The notes beneath the pieces are model-generated. The model was not told where the DNA came from and did not search any database. It worked only from the letters and a program-made list of their open reading frames with translations. The translations under genes and the position numbers were made by a program. A DNA stretch of 64,000 nt, from positions 22,042-86,041 of the forward strand of contig JAFZZI010000006.1 in assembly GCA_017615835.1 (NCBI GenBank), written 5' to 3'. The stretch is from Bacteroidaceae bacterium (GTDB taxonomy: Bacteria; Bacteroidota; Bacteroidia; Bacteroidales; Bacteroidaceae). This document shows, piece after piece, positions 15,739-22,663 of the stretch (the first letter of the stretch is position 1; every line of letters starts with the position of its first letter).

Positions 15739-16542
15739 ATGAAAACCTATCCTAGAGTTCTGGCAATTGCCGGCAGTGATTCGGGAGGAGGTGCCGGAAT
15801 ACAGGCCGATATAAAGTCCATAAGTGCCACAGGTTCGTATGCTGCGTGTGCCATAACTGCCATAACCGTCCAGAATACATTGGGTGTAAGTGATGTCTTG
15901 CCTATACCACCAGAAATAATTGCAGCACAGATTGACGCTGTTGTCACCGATATAGGTGCCGATGCAGTGAAGATCGGAATGCTGCACTCCTCAGAGGTCA
16001 TCAAGGCCATCAGGGCAAAGCTTCATGAACTGTCTGTCGGCAATATAGTGCTCGATCCGGTAATGGTGTCAACCTCAGGGCACCGTCTTATTGAAGAGGA
16101 GGCCGTCGCCACTCTGGTGTCGGAACTTATTCCGATGGCAAGGGTTATCACCCCTAACATTCCTGAGGCAGAGATACTCTCAGGAGAAAAAATCTCCTGT
16201 CAGGACGACCTTCCCAGGATAGCCCGAAAGCTTTCTTTCGGTGGAAAGGTTTCGGTGATGATGAAAGCCGGTCATCTTTCAGACAGGAGTGTGGTTGACA
16301 TTTTCTACAACGCTGAGGAGGACCGTATGGTTGAACTGCCTTCAAGACGTGTTGACACGCCAAACACTCATGGTACAGGCTGTACTCTCTCTTCTGCCAT
16401 AGCATCGTATCTGGCTCAGGGCATGGATCCAGATTCCGCAGTTACTTTCGCAAAAAATTACATTGCAGGAGCAATAGAATCAGGCAGTCATTACATTATC
16501 GGCCATGGACACGGCCCGGTTGATCACTTCTGGAAAAGATAG
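15739..16542 (+). CDS. thiD: HMP / HMP-phosphate kinase ThiD
   Basis: 267-residue ribokinase-fold enzyme. The N-terminal AIAGSDSGGGAGIQADIKS and AITAITVQNT are the HMP-binding signatures; the C-terminal DTPNTHGTGCTLSSAIAS contains the anion hole and catalytic base Asp. It phosphorylates hydroxymethyl-pyrimidine twice to HMP-PP, the pyrimidine half of thiamine. ATG 15739 begins MKTYPRVLAIAGSD, in line with homologs and 7 nt after tenA; an in-frame upstream start inside tenA is unlikely. It is controlled by the upstream TPP riboswitch. Confidence 0.95.
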   Translation: MKTYPRVLAIAGSDSGGGAGIQADIKSISATGSYAACAITAITVQNTLGVSDVLPIPPEIIAAQIDAVVTDIGADAVKIGMLHSSEVIKAIRAKLHELSVGNIVLDPVMVSTSGHRLIEEEAVATLVSELIPMARVITPNIPEAEILSGEKISCQDDLPRIARKLSFGGKVSVMMKAGHLSDRSVVDIFYNAEEDRMVELPSRRVDTPNTHGTGCTLSSAIASYLAQGMDPDSAVTFAKNYIAGAIESGSHYIIGHGHGPVDHFWKR

Positions 16543-16598
16543 TGCCAGATCTACAGAATCACAGAACAGGATTGACAGCACCCTGCCGCTCTTTTTAT

Positions 16599-16606
16599 TA
16601 ACTTTG
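16599..16606 (+). promoter_or_regulatory. -7 element for the EamA transporter
   Basis: TAACTTTG lies 22 bases before ATG 16629. An upstream TTG at 16572-16574 is spaced 24 bases away, longer than usual. It implies that the transporter is transcribed separately from the riboswitch operon. Confidence 0.5.
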
Positions 16607-16628
16607 AACTCCGATATGCGAATTTGAG

Positions 16629-17531
16629 ATGTGGCTAACTTCGGCTCTGTTGTCAGCATTGTTTCTCGGCTTCTATGACGTAGCCAAGAAACAGTCTCTG
16701 AAAGGCAATGCGGTCATTCCCGTCCTATGGCTTCATACGCTGTTCTGCAGTATTGTCATGCTGGTTCCCACGCTGCTGTCACTTAGGCCTGGCCTGATGG
16801 ATGGTTCGCCCTTCATGGTCCCCTCTGAGGATATCAGGACCCACTGGCTGATTGTGCTTAAGGCTGCCATTGTGCTCGGTTCGTGGATATTTGGCTACTT
16901 CGGCATGAAGCATCTGCCTATCACTCTCTTCGGTCCTATCAATGCTACCCGTCCCATTCTGGTGCTGCTGGGCGGACTGCTTCTGTTTGGCGAACGTCTG
17001 AATCTTTATCAATGGATTGGAGTCCTTATAGCAGTTGTTTCATTTTACATGCTGAGTCTTAGCGGAAAAAAGGAGGGTGTCGATTTCAAGCATGACAGGT
17101 GGGTCTATTGTGTTGTGGCGGCAACCCTGCTCGGCGCTGTCAGCGCTCTGTTTGACAAGTATCTGCTCGGCCAGCTCAACAACATGTTCGTGCAGGCGTG
17201 GAGCAATTTTTATCAACTGATAATGATGACTGCCGTCCTGTTCATCTTGTGGTGGCCTCAGCGCAAGAACTCAACTCCATTCCAGTGGCGCTGGAGCATC
17301 CTGCTCATATCTGTATCTCTCACACTGGCTGACTATGCCTATTTCCGTTCCCTGACATACAGCTCTTCCATGATATCCATAATCTCGATGATACGTCGCA
17401 GCAGCGTCATCGTCTCGTTCCTTTGCGGAGCCATTCTCTTTCATGAAAAGAATCTTCGCAGCAAGGCCATTGACCTTGTACTGGTACTTTTGGGACTGGC
17501 ATTCCTGTTGGCAGGCTCCATGCAGTCCTGA
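16629..17531 (+). CDS. EamA / drug-metabolite transporter family protein
   Basis: 300-residue integral membrane protein with about ten hydrophobic helices in two tandem EamA halves (residues about 5-145 and 160-297). The first half ends at VVSFYMLSLSGKKEG and the second begins YCVVAATLLGAVSALFDKYLL. The ALFGFYDVAKK-like start and the loop GPINATRPILVLLGGLLLFGERL are typical of the family. The transported compound is unknown. Proximity to tenA-thiD might hint at a thiamine precursor, but the gene has its own promoter-like element and no riboswitch, so this is weak. Confidence 0.85.
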   Translation: MWLTSALLSALFLGFYDVAKKQSLKGNAVIPVLWLHTLFCSIVMLVPTLLSLRPGLMDGSPFMVPSEDIRTHWLIVLKAAIVLGSWIFGYFGMKHLPITLFGPINATRPILVLLGGLLLFGERLNLYQWIGVLIAVVSFYMLSLSGKKEGVDFKHDRWVYCVVAATLLGAVSALFDKYLLGQLNNMFVQAWSNFYQLIMMTAVLFILWWPQRKNSTPFQWRWSILLISVSLTLADYAYFRSLTYSSSMISIISMIRRSSVIVSFLCGAILFHEKNLRSKAIDLVLVLLGLAFLLAGSMQS

Positions 17532-17587
17532 AAATATTGCCTGTGGAATTCAACGTCGTCTGTTGAAATAACACAAGGAGGAAACTA

Positions 17588-17618
17588 TTGCGACAACAAC
17601 GTTTTTGTGTTAATTTTG
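17588..17618 (+). promoter_or_regulatory. Promoter for the thioesterase-YihY-ABC-F operon
   Basis: TTG at 17588-17590 and TAATTTTG at 17611-17618, 20 bases apart, about 29 bases before ATG 17647. A good match to the Bacteroidetes consensus. Confidence 0.6.
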
Positions 17619-17646
17619 CGTCTTCTGAACAAGATGGACCGAAGTT

Positions 17647-18426
17647 ATGAGGGGTATCAGCAAGAATTACAAAGTGACAAACATGCTAATGGGACCCGAT
17701 TTCCGGCTGACCTGCATAAGTGCTCAGATGCTGGCGCAGGATTGCTTTGCCTCCTACATGGCGCGCCACAATGTTGCAGCCTTCGATCTGGCCAGACAGT
17801 CCAAGATGTGGATTATTTCCGAGTTCTACATGAGGTTTTCCGACCCGATGCCTTTCTGGGGAGATACAGTAACTGTGGAATCGTGGATGTCTGAGAATCC
17901 CGCCGTCAAGGTGTTCATCGACTATCGTCTCACTCACCGTGGCAGGGTGTTCTCACAAGGATATGCAGTCTGGGCTATCCTCGACATCATGTCCCGCCGT
18001 CCGGTGGCGTGTGCCGAGATACTCTCTCCGATAGAGTGTGTTCCGGAACTTACTATCGGTTCGCACCATCACAGAATAAGCCGGGGTTCCGATTCGGTAT
18101 TCAGTTACAGTCATGTTGCAAACAACGGAAACACAGACTTCAACGGTCATGTCAGCAACATAACCTATCTGAAGATGTGCAGTAATGCCATGCCCATGGA
18201 CTATTTGTCCACCCATAGAATGACCTCGGTTGATGTGAAGTTCGTACGCGAATCTTTCCTTGGTCAGGAACTTCGGTGCCAGGTCTTTGCCGGTGCCGGG
18301 CCCGACAGTTGGACATATGTCATACAGAACGGTGACGGCCTGGTCAATTGCGAGGCTGCGGCCTCTTTCGTCCAGGGAGCAGATGGTGAGGTTGACTACG
18401 ATAATCTTGAAATCAGAAACGCGTAA
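17647..18426 (+). CDS. Acyl-ACP thioesterase
   Basis: 259-residue double hot-dog protein of the FatA/FatB-like acyl-ACP thioesterase family found in Bacteroidetes and clostridia. The N-terminal hot-dog contains the WIISEFYMRFSDPMPFWGDTVTVESWM region; the second has NTDFNGHVSNITYLKMC, holding the conserved N-x-H catalytic region. It should hydrolyse long-chain acyl-ACP to free fatty acid and ACP in the cytoplasm, setting chain length or supplying free acids. It is first of three genes; the YihY gene starts 13 nt after its stop. The family is secure, the chain specificity unknown. Confidence 0.88.
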   Translation: MRGISKNYKVTNMLMGPDFRLTCISAQMLAQDCFASYMARHNVAAFDLARQSKMWIISEFYMRFSDPMPFWGDTVTVESWMSENPAVKVFIDYRLTHRGRVFSQGYAVWAILDIMSRRPVACAEILSPIECVPELTIGSHHHRISRGSDSVFSYSHVANNGNTDFNGHVSNITYLKMCSNAMPMDYLSTHRMTSVDVKFVRESFLGQELRCQVFAGAGPDSWTYVIQNGDGLVNCEAAASFVQGADGEVDYDNLEIRNA

Positions 18427-18439
18427 AATACTCCTTCTC

Positions 18440-19399
18440 ATGTCCTCAAATCTGAAGTTGTCCAGAATCAAGAAGTTCCTGAAGAGGGATATCTGGATTA
18501 TCGACCGTAGCGAATTAGACAAGCGGAAGGCGCGTGTCTTGAAATACCTGAAGGTTACGCTTCTCGTGATTGGGGATGTTGCACGTCAGAAGATTGGCTT
18601 GCGTGGCGTCGCACTGGCCTTTTTCTCTGTCATGGCACTAGTCCCTGGTGTAGCCATGACCTTTGCTGTAACCAACGGCTTCGGGATTGACGACAAACTT
18701 GCTGAACTTATGCTTGTGTATTTTTCTGACAGCGAAGACCTTGTTCAGCAGATAATGGGCTACGCCAACAATATCTTGGCCGCTACCGGTAACGGAATAT
18801 TCGGCATTGTAACTTTTCTGTCGTTTATCTGGCTGGTGTTCTGGCTGATGATTCAGGTGGAGAATGCCTTCAACTACGTCTGGAAGGCAGAGAAGTCCAG
18901 AAACCTCTGGAAACGTGTCAGCTTTTACATAGTATTTACACTGCTGTTCCCGTTAGTCCTGATAATGTTCATGGCAACTGTCTTCCAATTCATAAACGGT
19001 GACGGACTTGTTTCTCTTCTTGTCAACATCCCGTTCTGGGACAAAATATCCAAGTTTGTCTCGTGGCTGCTGATATATATACTTACGTCGTTTGTATTGA
19101 CCCTGATGTTCAAGTTCATTCCTTCTCCTAAGGTGAATCTCGGCGAGGCATGGCGGGCATCGCTTGTTACGGCGTTTTTTTTCTGCCTGTTCCAGTTCTT
19201 ATATGTTGCTGCTCAGGTTGCTTTCAACCGGTGGAACTCAGTGTTTGGAGCCGTAGCTGCCATACCTTTCCTTATGGTGTGGCTTAATATTTCATGGCAG
19301 ATAGTTCTTTATGGCGCTGAACTGGCATACGCCTTCCAGCACGTTGACGACAACATACCTGCCGAAACTGAAGCAGATGGAAAGCTATCTTCAGATTGA
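18440..19399 (+). CDS. YihY/BrkB family inner-membrane protein
   Basis: 319-residue membrane protein with about six helices. The N-terminal KIGLRGVALAFFSVMALVPG is the typical YihY entry helix, and the C-terminal AVAAIPFLMVWLNISWQIVLYGAELAYA is the family signature. YihY/BrkB proteins were once called ribonuclease BN by mistake; their function is still unsettled. The start at 18440 (MSSNLKLSRIKK) follows the thioesterase stop by 13 nt; the upstream in-frame sequence is a shadow of that gene. The 3' end overlaps the ABC-F start by 23 nt, implying coupled translation. Confidence 0.88.
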   Translation: MSSNLKLSRIKKFLKRDIWIIDRSELDKRKARVLKYLKVTLLVIGDVARQKIGLRGVALAFFSVMALVPGVAMTFAVTNGFGIDDKLAELMLVYFSDSEDLVQQIMGYANNILAATGNGIFGIVTFLSFIWLVFWLMIQVENAFNYVWKAEKSRNLWKRVSFYIVFTLLFPLVLIMFMATVFQFINGDGLVSLLVNIPFWDKISKFVSWLLIYILTSFVLTLMFKFIPSPKVNLGEAWRASLVTAFFFCLFQFLYVAAQVAFNRWNSVFGAVAAIPFLMVWLNISWQIVLYGAELAYAFQHVDDNIPAETEADGKLSSD

Positions 19400-21137
19400 C
19401 AGTCTGGTCAAATCATATGGCGATCATGTGTTGCTTGACGGATTCACACTTAACATTTCGGAAGGTGAGAAGATTGGCCTGATTGCCCGAAACGGCATGG
19501 GCAAGAGTACTCTGCTTGACATAATAGCCGGCAAAGAGGACTACAACTCCGGAACCATTGTTTTCCGTAAAGACCTGAAGGTGTCTTACTTGGAGCAGAA
19601 TCCTGTCTGGCCGAACGGCACTGCTGTCATTGACGCCTGCGGGGGACGTTCGGATGTAGTAGCAGCCCGTCAGATTCTTACAAGGTTGGGAATTAACGAC
19701 CATTACACCACGATTGACAATATGTCGGGCGGACAACTCAAGAGGGTTGCCATTGCTGCTGCACTGATGTCAAAACCTGACTTCCTCATTCTTGATGAAC
19801 CAACCAACCATCTCGACATCGAGGTTACAGAGTGGCTTGAACGATATCTTTCGTCAAATAGGCTTACACTTCTTCTGGTAACTCATGACCGTTATATGCT
19901 TGACCGTGTCTGTACCCGCATTGTTGAACTAGAGGACTGTAGAGCATATTCTTATGACGGCAGTTACAGCTACTATCTTGAGAAGCGACAGGAGCGCCTT
20001 GACGCTGAGGCATCGCAGCGCTCAAGCGACGAGAACCTCTACCGGCGCGAGTTGGAGTGGATGCGCAGGATGCCATCAGCCCGTGCAACCAAGGCCAGAT
20101 ATCGGAAGGAGTCTTTTCACGAACTTGAAGAGCGACTTAGGGTTCACCGCAATCAGCTTCAGGTAAAATTTGACGTAAAGGCCTCATATATAGGCAATAA
20201 GATATTCGAGATGCATGGTGTTGGCAAGCGTTTCGGCGACAGGGTAATACTTGACTGTTTCGACTATACATTTGCCCGATATGAGAAACTGGGAATTGTG
20301 GGAAATAATGGAGTGGGGAAGTCAACGTTCCTTAAACTGATAACTGGTGATGTCCAGCCTGACGTAGGAATTATTGAGCGTGGTGCCACGCTACGGATAG
20401 GTTATTACAGTCAACAGGGCATGGATTTCAACCCGAGCGACAGGGTTATTGATGCAGTAACCGCCATAGCCGACCATATTGTTCTCGATGACGGGCGACA
20501 TATTCCCGCATCGCAGTTCCTGCAGAAGTTTCTCTTTCCCCCAACAATCCAGCACAGTTACATTAGCAGGCTGAGCGGAGGAGAGAGACGCAGATTATAC
20601 CTCTGCACCATACTGATGCGCTGCCCCAATTTCCTGATACTAGACGAGCCTACCAACGATCTTGATATCGCGACACTACAAGTACTTGAGGAGTATATTT
20701 CAGAGTTCAAAGGCTGTGTGGTGGCCGTGTCGCACGACCGATGTTTCATGGACAAAGTGGCCGGACACCTGTTTGTCTTCGAGGGCGACGGCAAGATAAC
20801 TGATTTCCCGTCTTCTTACAGCGACTGGCTTGAGTGGAATGAGTTGAAGAAACTTCAGGATACAAGGCAGACTACAATGGAGCGTACTTCGCAGCCCCGC
20901 AAAACCATCCGCTGTGTCAATGCCAATAAATTGACATATAGGGAAAAATGCGAAATGGAACAGATTGAATCAGAACTGGAGTCGCTCGAGTCCGAGCGAG
21001 CTGCGCTTGAGGCAGAAATGAACAGCGGCTCTCTTCAATATGAAGAACTTTCTGCAAAATCAGTCAGAGTGGGACAAGTCATCAGTCGCATTGACGAGAT
21101 AACCATGCGTTGGCTTGAACTCAGCGAGAAAAACTGA
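19377..21137 (+). CDS. ABC-F family ATP-binding protein
   Basis: 586 residues with two ABC domains and no membrane segments. Domain 1 has Walker A GLIARNGMGKSTLL, signature MSGGQLKRVAIAAAL and Walker B LILDEPTNHLD. Domain 2 has IVGNNGVGKSTFLKL, RLSGGERRRLYLC and LILDEPTNDLD. A charged linker of about 80 residues separates them, and the C-terminal coiled-coil (EMEQIESELESLESERAALEAEM) resembles Uup. ABC-F proteins act on the ribosome in translation or resistance, not in transport; the Uup-like tail suggests a housekeeping or DNA-structure role. ATG 19377 is preferred as it begins the conserved SYLQIDSLVKSYGD. Confidence 0.9.
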   Translation: MESYLQIDSLVKSYGDHVLLDGFTLNISEGEKIGLIARNGMGKSTLLDIIAGKEDYNSGTIVFRKDLKVSYLEQNPVWPNGTAVIDACGGRSDVVAARQILTRLGINDHYTTIDNMSGGQLKRVAIAAALMSKPDFLILDEPTNHLDIEVTEWLERYLSSNRLTLLLVTHDRYMLDRVCTRIVELEDCRAYSYDGSYSYYLEKRQERLDAEASQRSSDENLYRRELEWMRRMPSARATKARYRKESFHELEERLRVHRNQLQVKFDVKASYIGNKIFEMHGVGKRFGDRVILDCFDYTFARYEKLGIVGNNGVGKSTFLKLITGDVQPDVGIIERGATLRIGYYSQQGMDFNPSDRVIDAVTAIADHIVLDDGRHIPASQFLQKFLFPPTIQHSYISRLSGGERRRLYLCTILMRCPNFLILDEPTNDLDIATLQVLEEYISEFKGCVVAVSHDRCFMDKVAGHLFVFEGDGKITDFPSSYSDWLEWNELKKLQDTRQTTMERTSQPRKTIRCVNANKLTYREKCEMEQIESELESLESERAALEAEMNSGSLQYEELSAKSVRVGQVISRIDEITMRWLELSEKN

Positions 21138-21160
21138 CTTTCTTTGGGCTGTCGGGCCGG

Positions 21161-22285
21161 TCATTCAGGTATAGTGTATGTCCAACAGCGGCGGCGCCGG
21201 TGAACTGTGTGCTCAAAATGCTTCCAAACATTCTGAATCTTTATGTTGTCTTCCTGCATCGGGCCTGTCTGGACATCTGTGCAGTTATATTTCTGTGCTT
21301 TCTTCAGCCCCTGAAGCAGAATGAGCGCTTCAACGCCCTTTCTCTGGTCTTCGGGGCGTACAGCCATCATATACATGTCCACATGAGTGTGGTCGTGCAG
21401 GTCGGCCAGTACCCTTAGTATGGTCAGCGGTCCAAGTCGTCCCCGTCCGCTGCGGATGGCGGGGCTTATTGACGGAGCCATGAAGCCAAAACCAATTATT
21501 TGTCCTTCGGTATTGGTTACCATAAGGCAGTAGTCGGGGTTGCCGACCAGCATTATCAGTTTTGAGAAGTTGTCAATCTGCTTTTCTGACAGCGGAACTA
21601 TTCCATGCAGTTTCTCAAAGGCTGTATTTATAATCATCATGGCCTCCCTGATGTACGGCTTTACCTCTCTCATTCTATTGAACTCCTTAAGCTTAAAGCC
21701 GTACCGCTCCTGAGTCAGCTGTGCCATTCTGGTCAGTCTGTCGGGTACCTCATTCGGAACAGGAACCTTAATCTCGTTCCAGTCCCATTTCTTTGTCAGT
21801 CCCAGTGTCTCCATGTGAGTCTGGTAGTAGGGATAGTTGTATATTGTAATATACATATCCATCTGGTCGAAACCGTCAATCAGCATACCCTGCTGGTCGA
21901 GGTTTGAGAATCCTAGCGGACCGCGCATCTCGTTCATCCCAAGCTCTCTGCCCCATGACACTGCAGTGTCAAACAGAGCCTTAGATACCTCGGGGTCGTC
22001 AACAAAGTCGAACCGGGTGAACCTCAGGTGCCTTGAGTCCTCCTTTTTGTTGGCTGCCTTGTTCAGGATTGCTCCTATACGGCCTACTACCTTGCCGTTT
22101 CTCTCTGCCAGCCACAGACGGCATTCCGAATATGCGAAGGCGGGATTCTTGCTTGGATTGAATGTATCCATCTCGTCGGCAATGAGATTTGGAACGAAGA
22201 ATTCATTGTCCTTGTACAGTTCGACGGGAAACCTGAAGAATCTCTTTCTGTCCTTTTTTGTCAGGACCTCAATAATCTGAACCAT
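21161..22285 (-). CDS. Large GNAT-like acyltransferase
   Basis: 374-residue protein. The C-terminal part (about residues 260-360) has a GNAT-type acetyl-CoA region, with YMMAVRPEDQRKGVEALILLQGL as the R/Q-x-x-G-x-G/A-like segment. The N-terminal part (FRFPVELYKDNEFFVPNLIADEMDTFNPSKNPAF) and the RGPLGFSNLDQQGMLIDGFDQ stretch are typical of the YghO/GNAT-related proteins widespread in bacteria. The substrate is unknown. It has its own promoter-like element and ends 24 nt from the convergent ABC-F gene. A repeat array lies upstream. Confidence 0.8.
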   Translation of the reverse strand: MVQIIEVLTKKDRKRFFRFPVELYKDNEFFVPNLIADEMDTFNPSKNPAFAYSECRLWLAERNGKVVGRIGAILNKAANKKEDSRHLRFTRFDFVDDPEVSKALFDTAVSWGRELGMNEMRGPLGFSNLDQQGMLIDGFDQMDMYITIYNYPYYQTHMETLGLTKKWDWNEIKVPVPNEVPDRLTRMAQLTQERYGFKLKEFNRMREVKPYIREAMMIINTAFEKLHGIVPLSEKQIDNFSKLIMLVGNPDYCLMVTNTEGQIIGFGFMAPSISPAIRSGRGRLGPLTILRVLADLHDHTHVDMYMMAVRPEDQRKGVEALILLQGLKKAQKYNCTDVQTGPMQEDNIKIQNVWKHFEHTVHRRRRCWTYTIPE

Positions 22286-22307
22286 GTCCGAAACTATGTT
22301 TGCAGGG

Positions 22308-22315
22308 CAAAGTTA
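22308..22315 (-). promoter_or_regulatory. -7 element for the GNAT gene
   Basis: TAACTTTG on the minus strand (CAAAGTTA on plus), about 23 bases upstream of ATG 22285. It matches TAnnTTTG. Confidence 0.5.
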
Positions 22316-22430
22316 GCAAAAAACTGTCAGCTGAGATTCTGTACATATATAAAAGGGACGCTTCTTTCTTTGTACACAAAAATAAACGTTCCTGTCGCGT
22401 TTAGAGAGGGCCAGATATTTGAATCTGAAT

Positions 22431-22531
22431 AGATATGGGTCTGAGTAAAAATAGATATGGGTCTGAGCAAATTTAGATATGGGTCTGAAGCATGCTCAGA
22501 TATGGGTCTTTTTTTATTCAGATATGGGTCT
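22431..22531. repeat. Five direct repeats of AGATATGGGTCT at 22-23 bp period
   Basis: Identical 12-mers AGATATGGGTCT begin at 22431, 22453, 22475, 22498 and 22520, giving periods of 22, 22, 23 and 22 bases. A degenerate sixth copy (AGATAT ... TCTGAAT) starts at 22413. The spacers differ and are A/T-rich. The period is about two helical turns, placing all copies on one DNA face, as expected for cooperative binding of a regulator or a phased structural element. It lies 115-220 bases upstream of the GNAT promoter. No function is known to me. Confidence 0.9.
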
Positions 22532-22536
22532 TTCCA

Positions 22537-22556
22537 ACGCGCGCGCATGCGCGTAC
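22537..22556. other. Alternating purine-pyrimidine tract with GC palindrome
   Basis: Twenty bases alternate purine and pyrimidine without a break; the core CGCGCATGCGCG (22542-22553) is a perfect 12-bp palindrome. Such CG/CA repeats favour left-handed DNA or cruciforms under negative supercoiling. It directly follows the last 12-bp direct repeat. Confidence 0.7.
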
Positions 22557-22609
22557 CTATTTATTATACTTGTGCGGGGCATGGAGTCATAGTCTGCCAA
22601 AGAAAAGCA

Positions 22610-22640
22610 GAAAGCCCGTGACGTAATTGTCCGGGCTTTC
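22610..22640 (-). terminator. Terminator of the GH3 gene
   Basis: Stem GAAAGCCCG (22610-22618) / CGGGCTTTC (22632-22640), 9 bp with a 13-base loop, just after the GH3 stop at 22664. On the minus strand it is followed by CTGCTTTTCTTTGG. Confidence 0.65.
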
Positions 22641-22663
22641 GGGTAGTGGCAGAGCAGTAAAGA

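Larger units (their letters stand above)
22286..22663. other. Intergenic region between the GNAT and GH3 genes
   Basis: 378 bases without a gene. It contains, in order: the GNAT promoter (minus), an A/T-rich stretch, a five-copy 12-bp direct repeat array, a 20-base alternating purine-pyrimidine tract and the GH3 terminator hairpin. An open frame here (minus, 22548-22327) reads the repeats out of phase (22-23 bp period, not a multiple of 3) and is not considered coding. Confidence 0.7.

Noticed and set aside
18260-18439. 60-residue extension of the YihY protein
   Set aside because: It lies inside the thioesterase gene in another frame; ATG 18440, just after that gene's stop, is in line with the family.
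22431-22531. CRISPR array
   Set aside because: Repeats are only 12 bp with 10-11 bp spacers and no cas genes are near; CRISPR repeats are usually 23-50 bp with spacers of similar length.
22327-22548. Small minus-strand protein across the repeat array (DPYLN/RPIS repeats)
   Set aside because: The DNA repeat period (22-23 bp) changes the reading frame between copies, so the peptide repeats are by chance and no start signal is evident.
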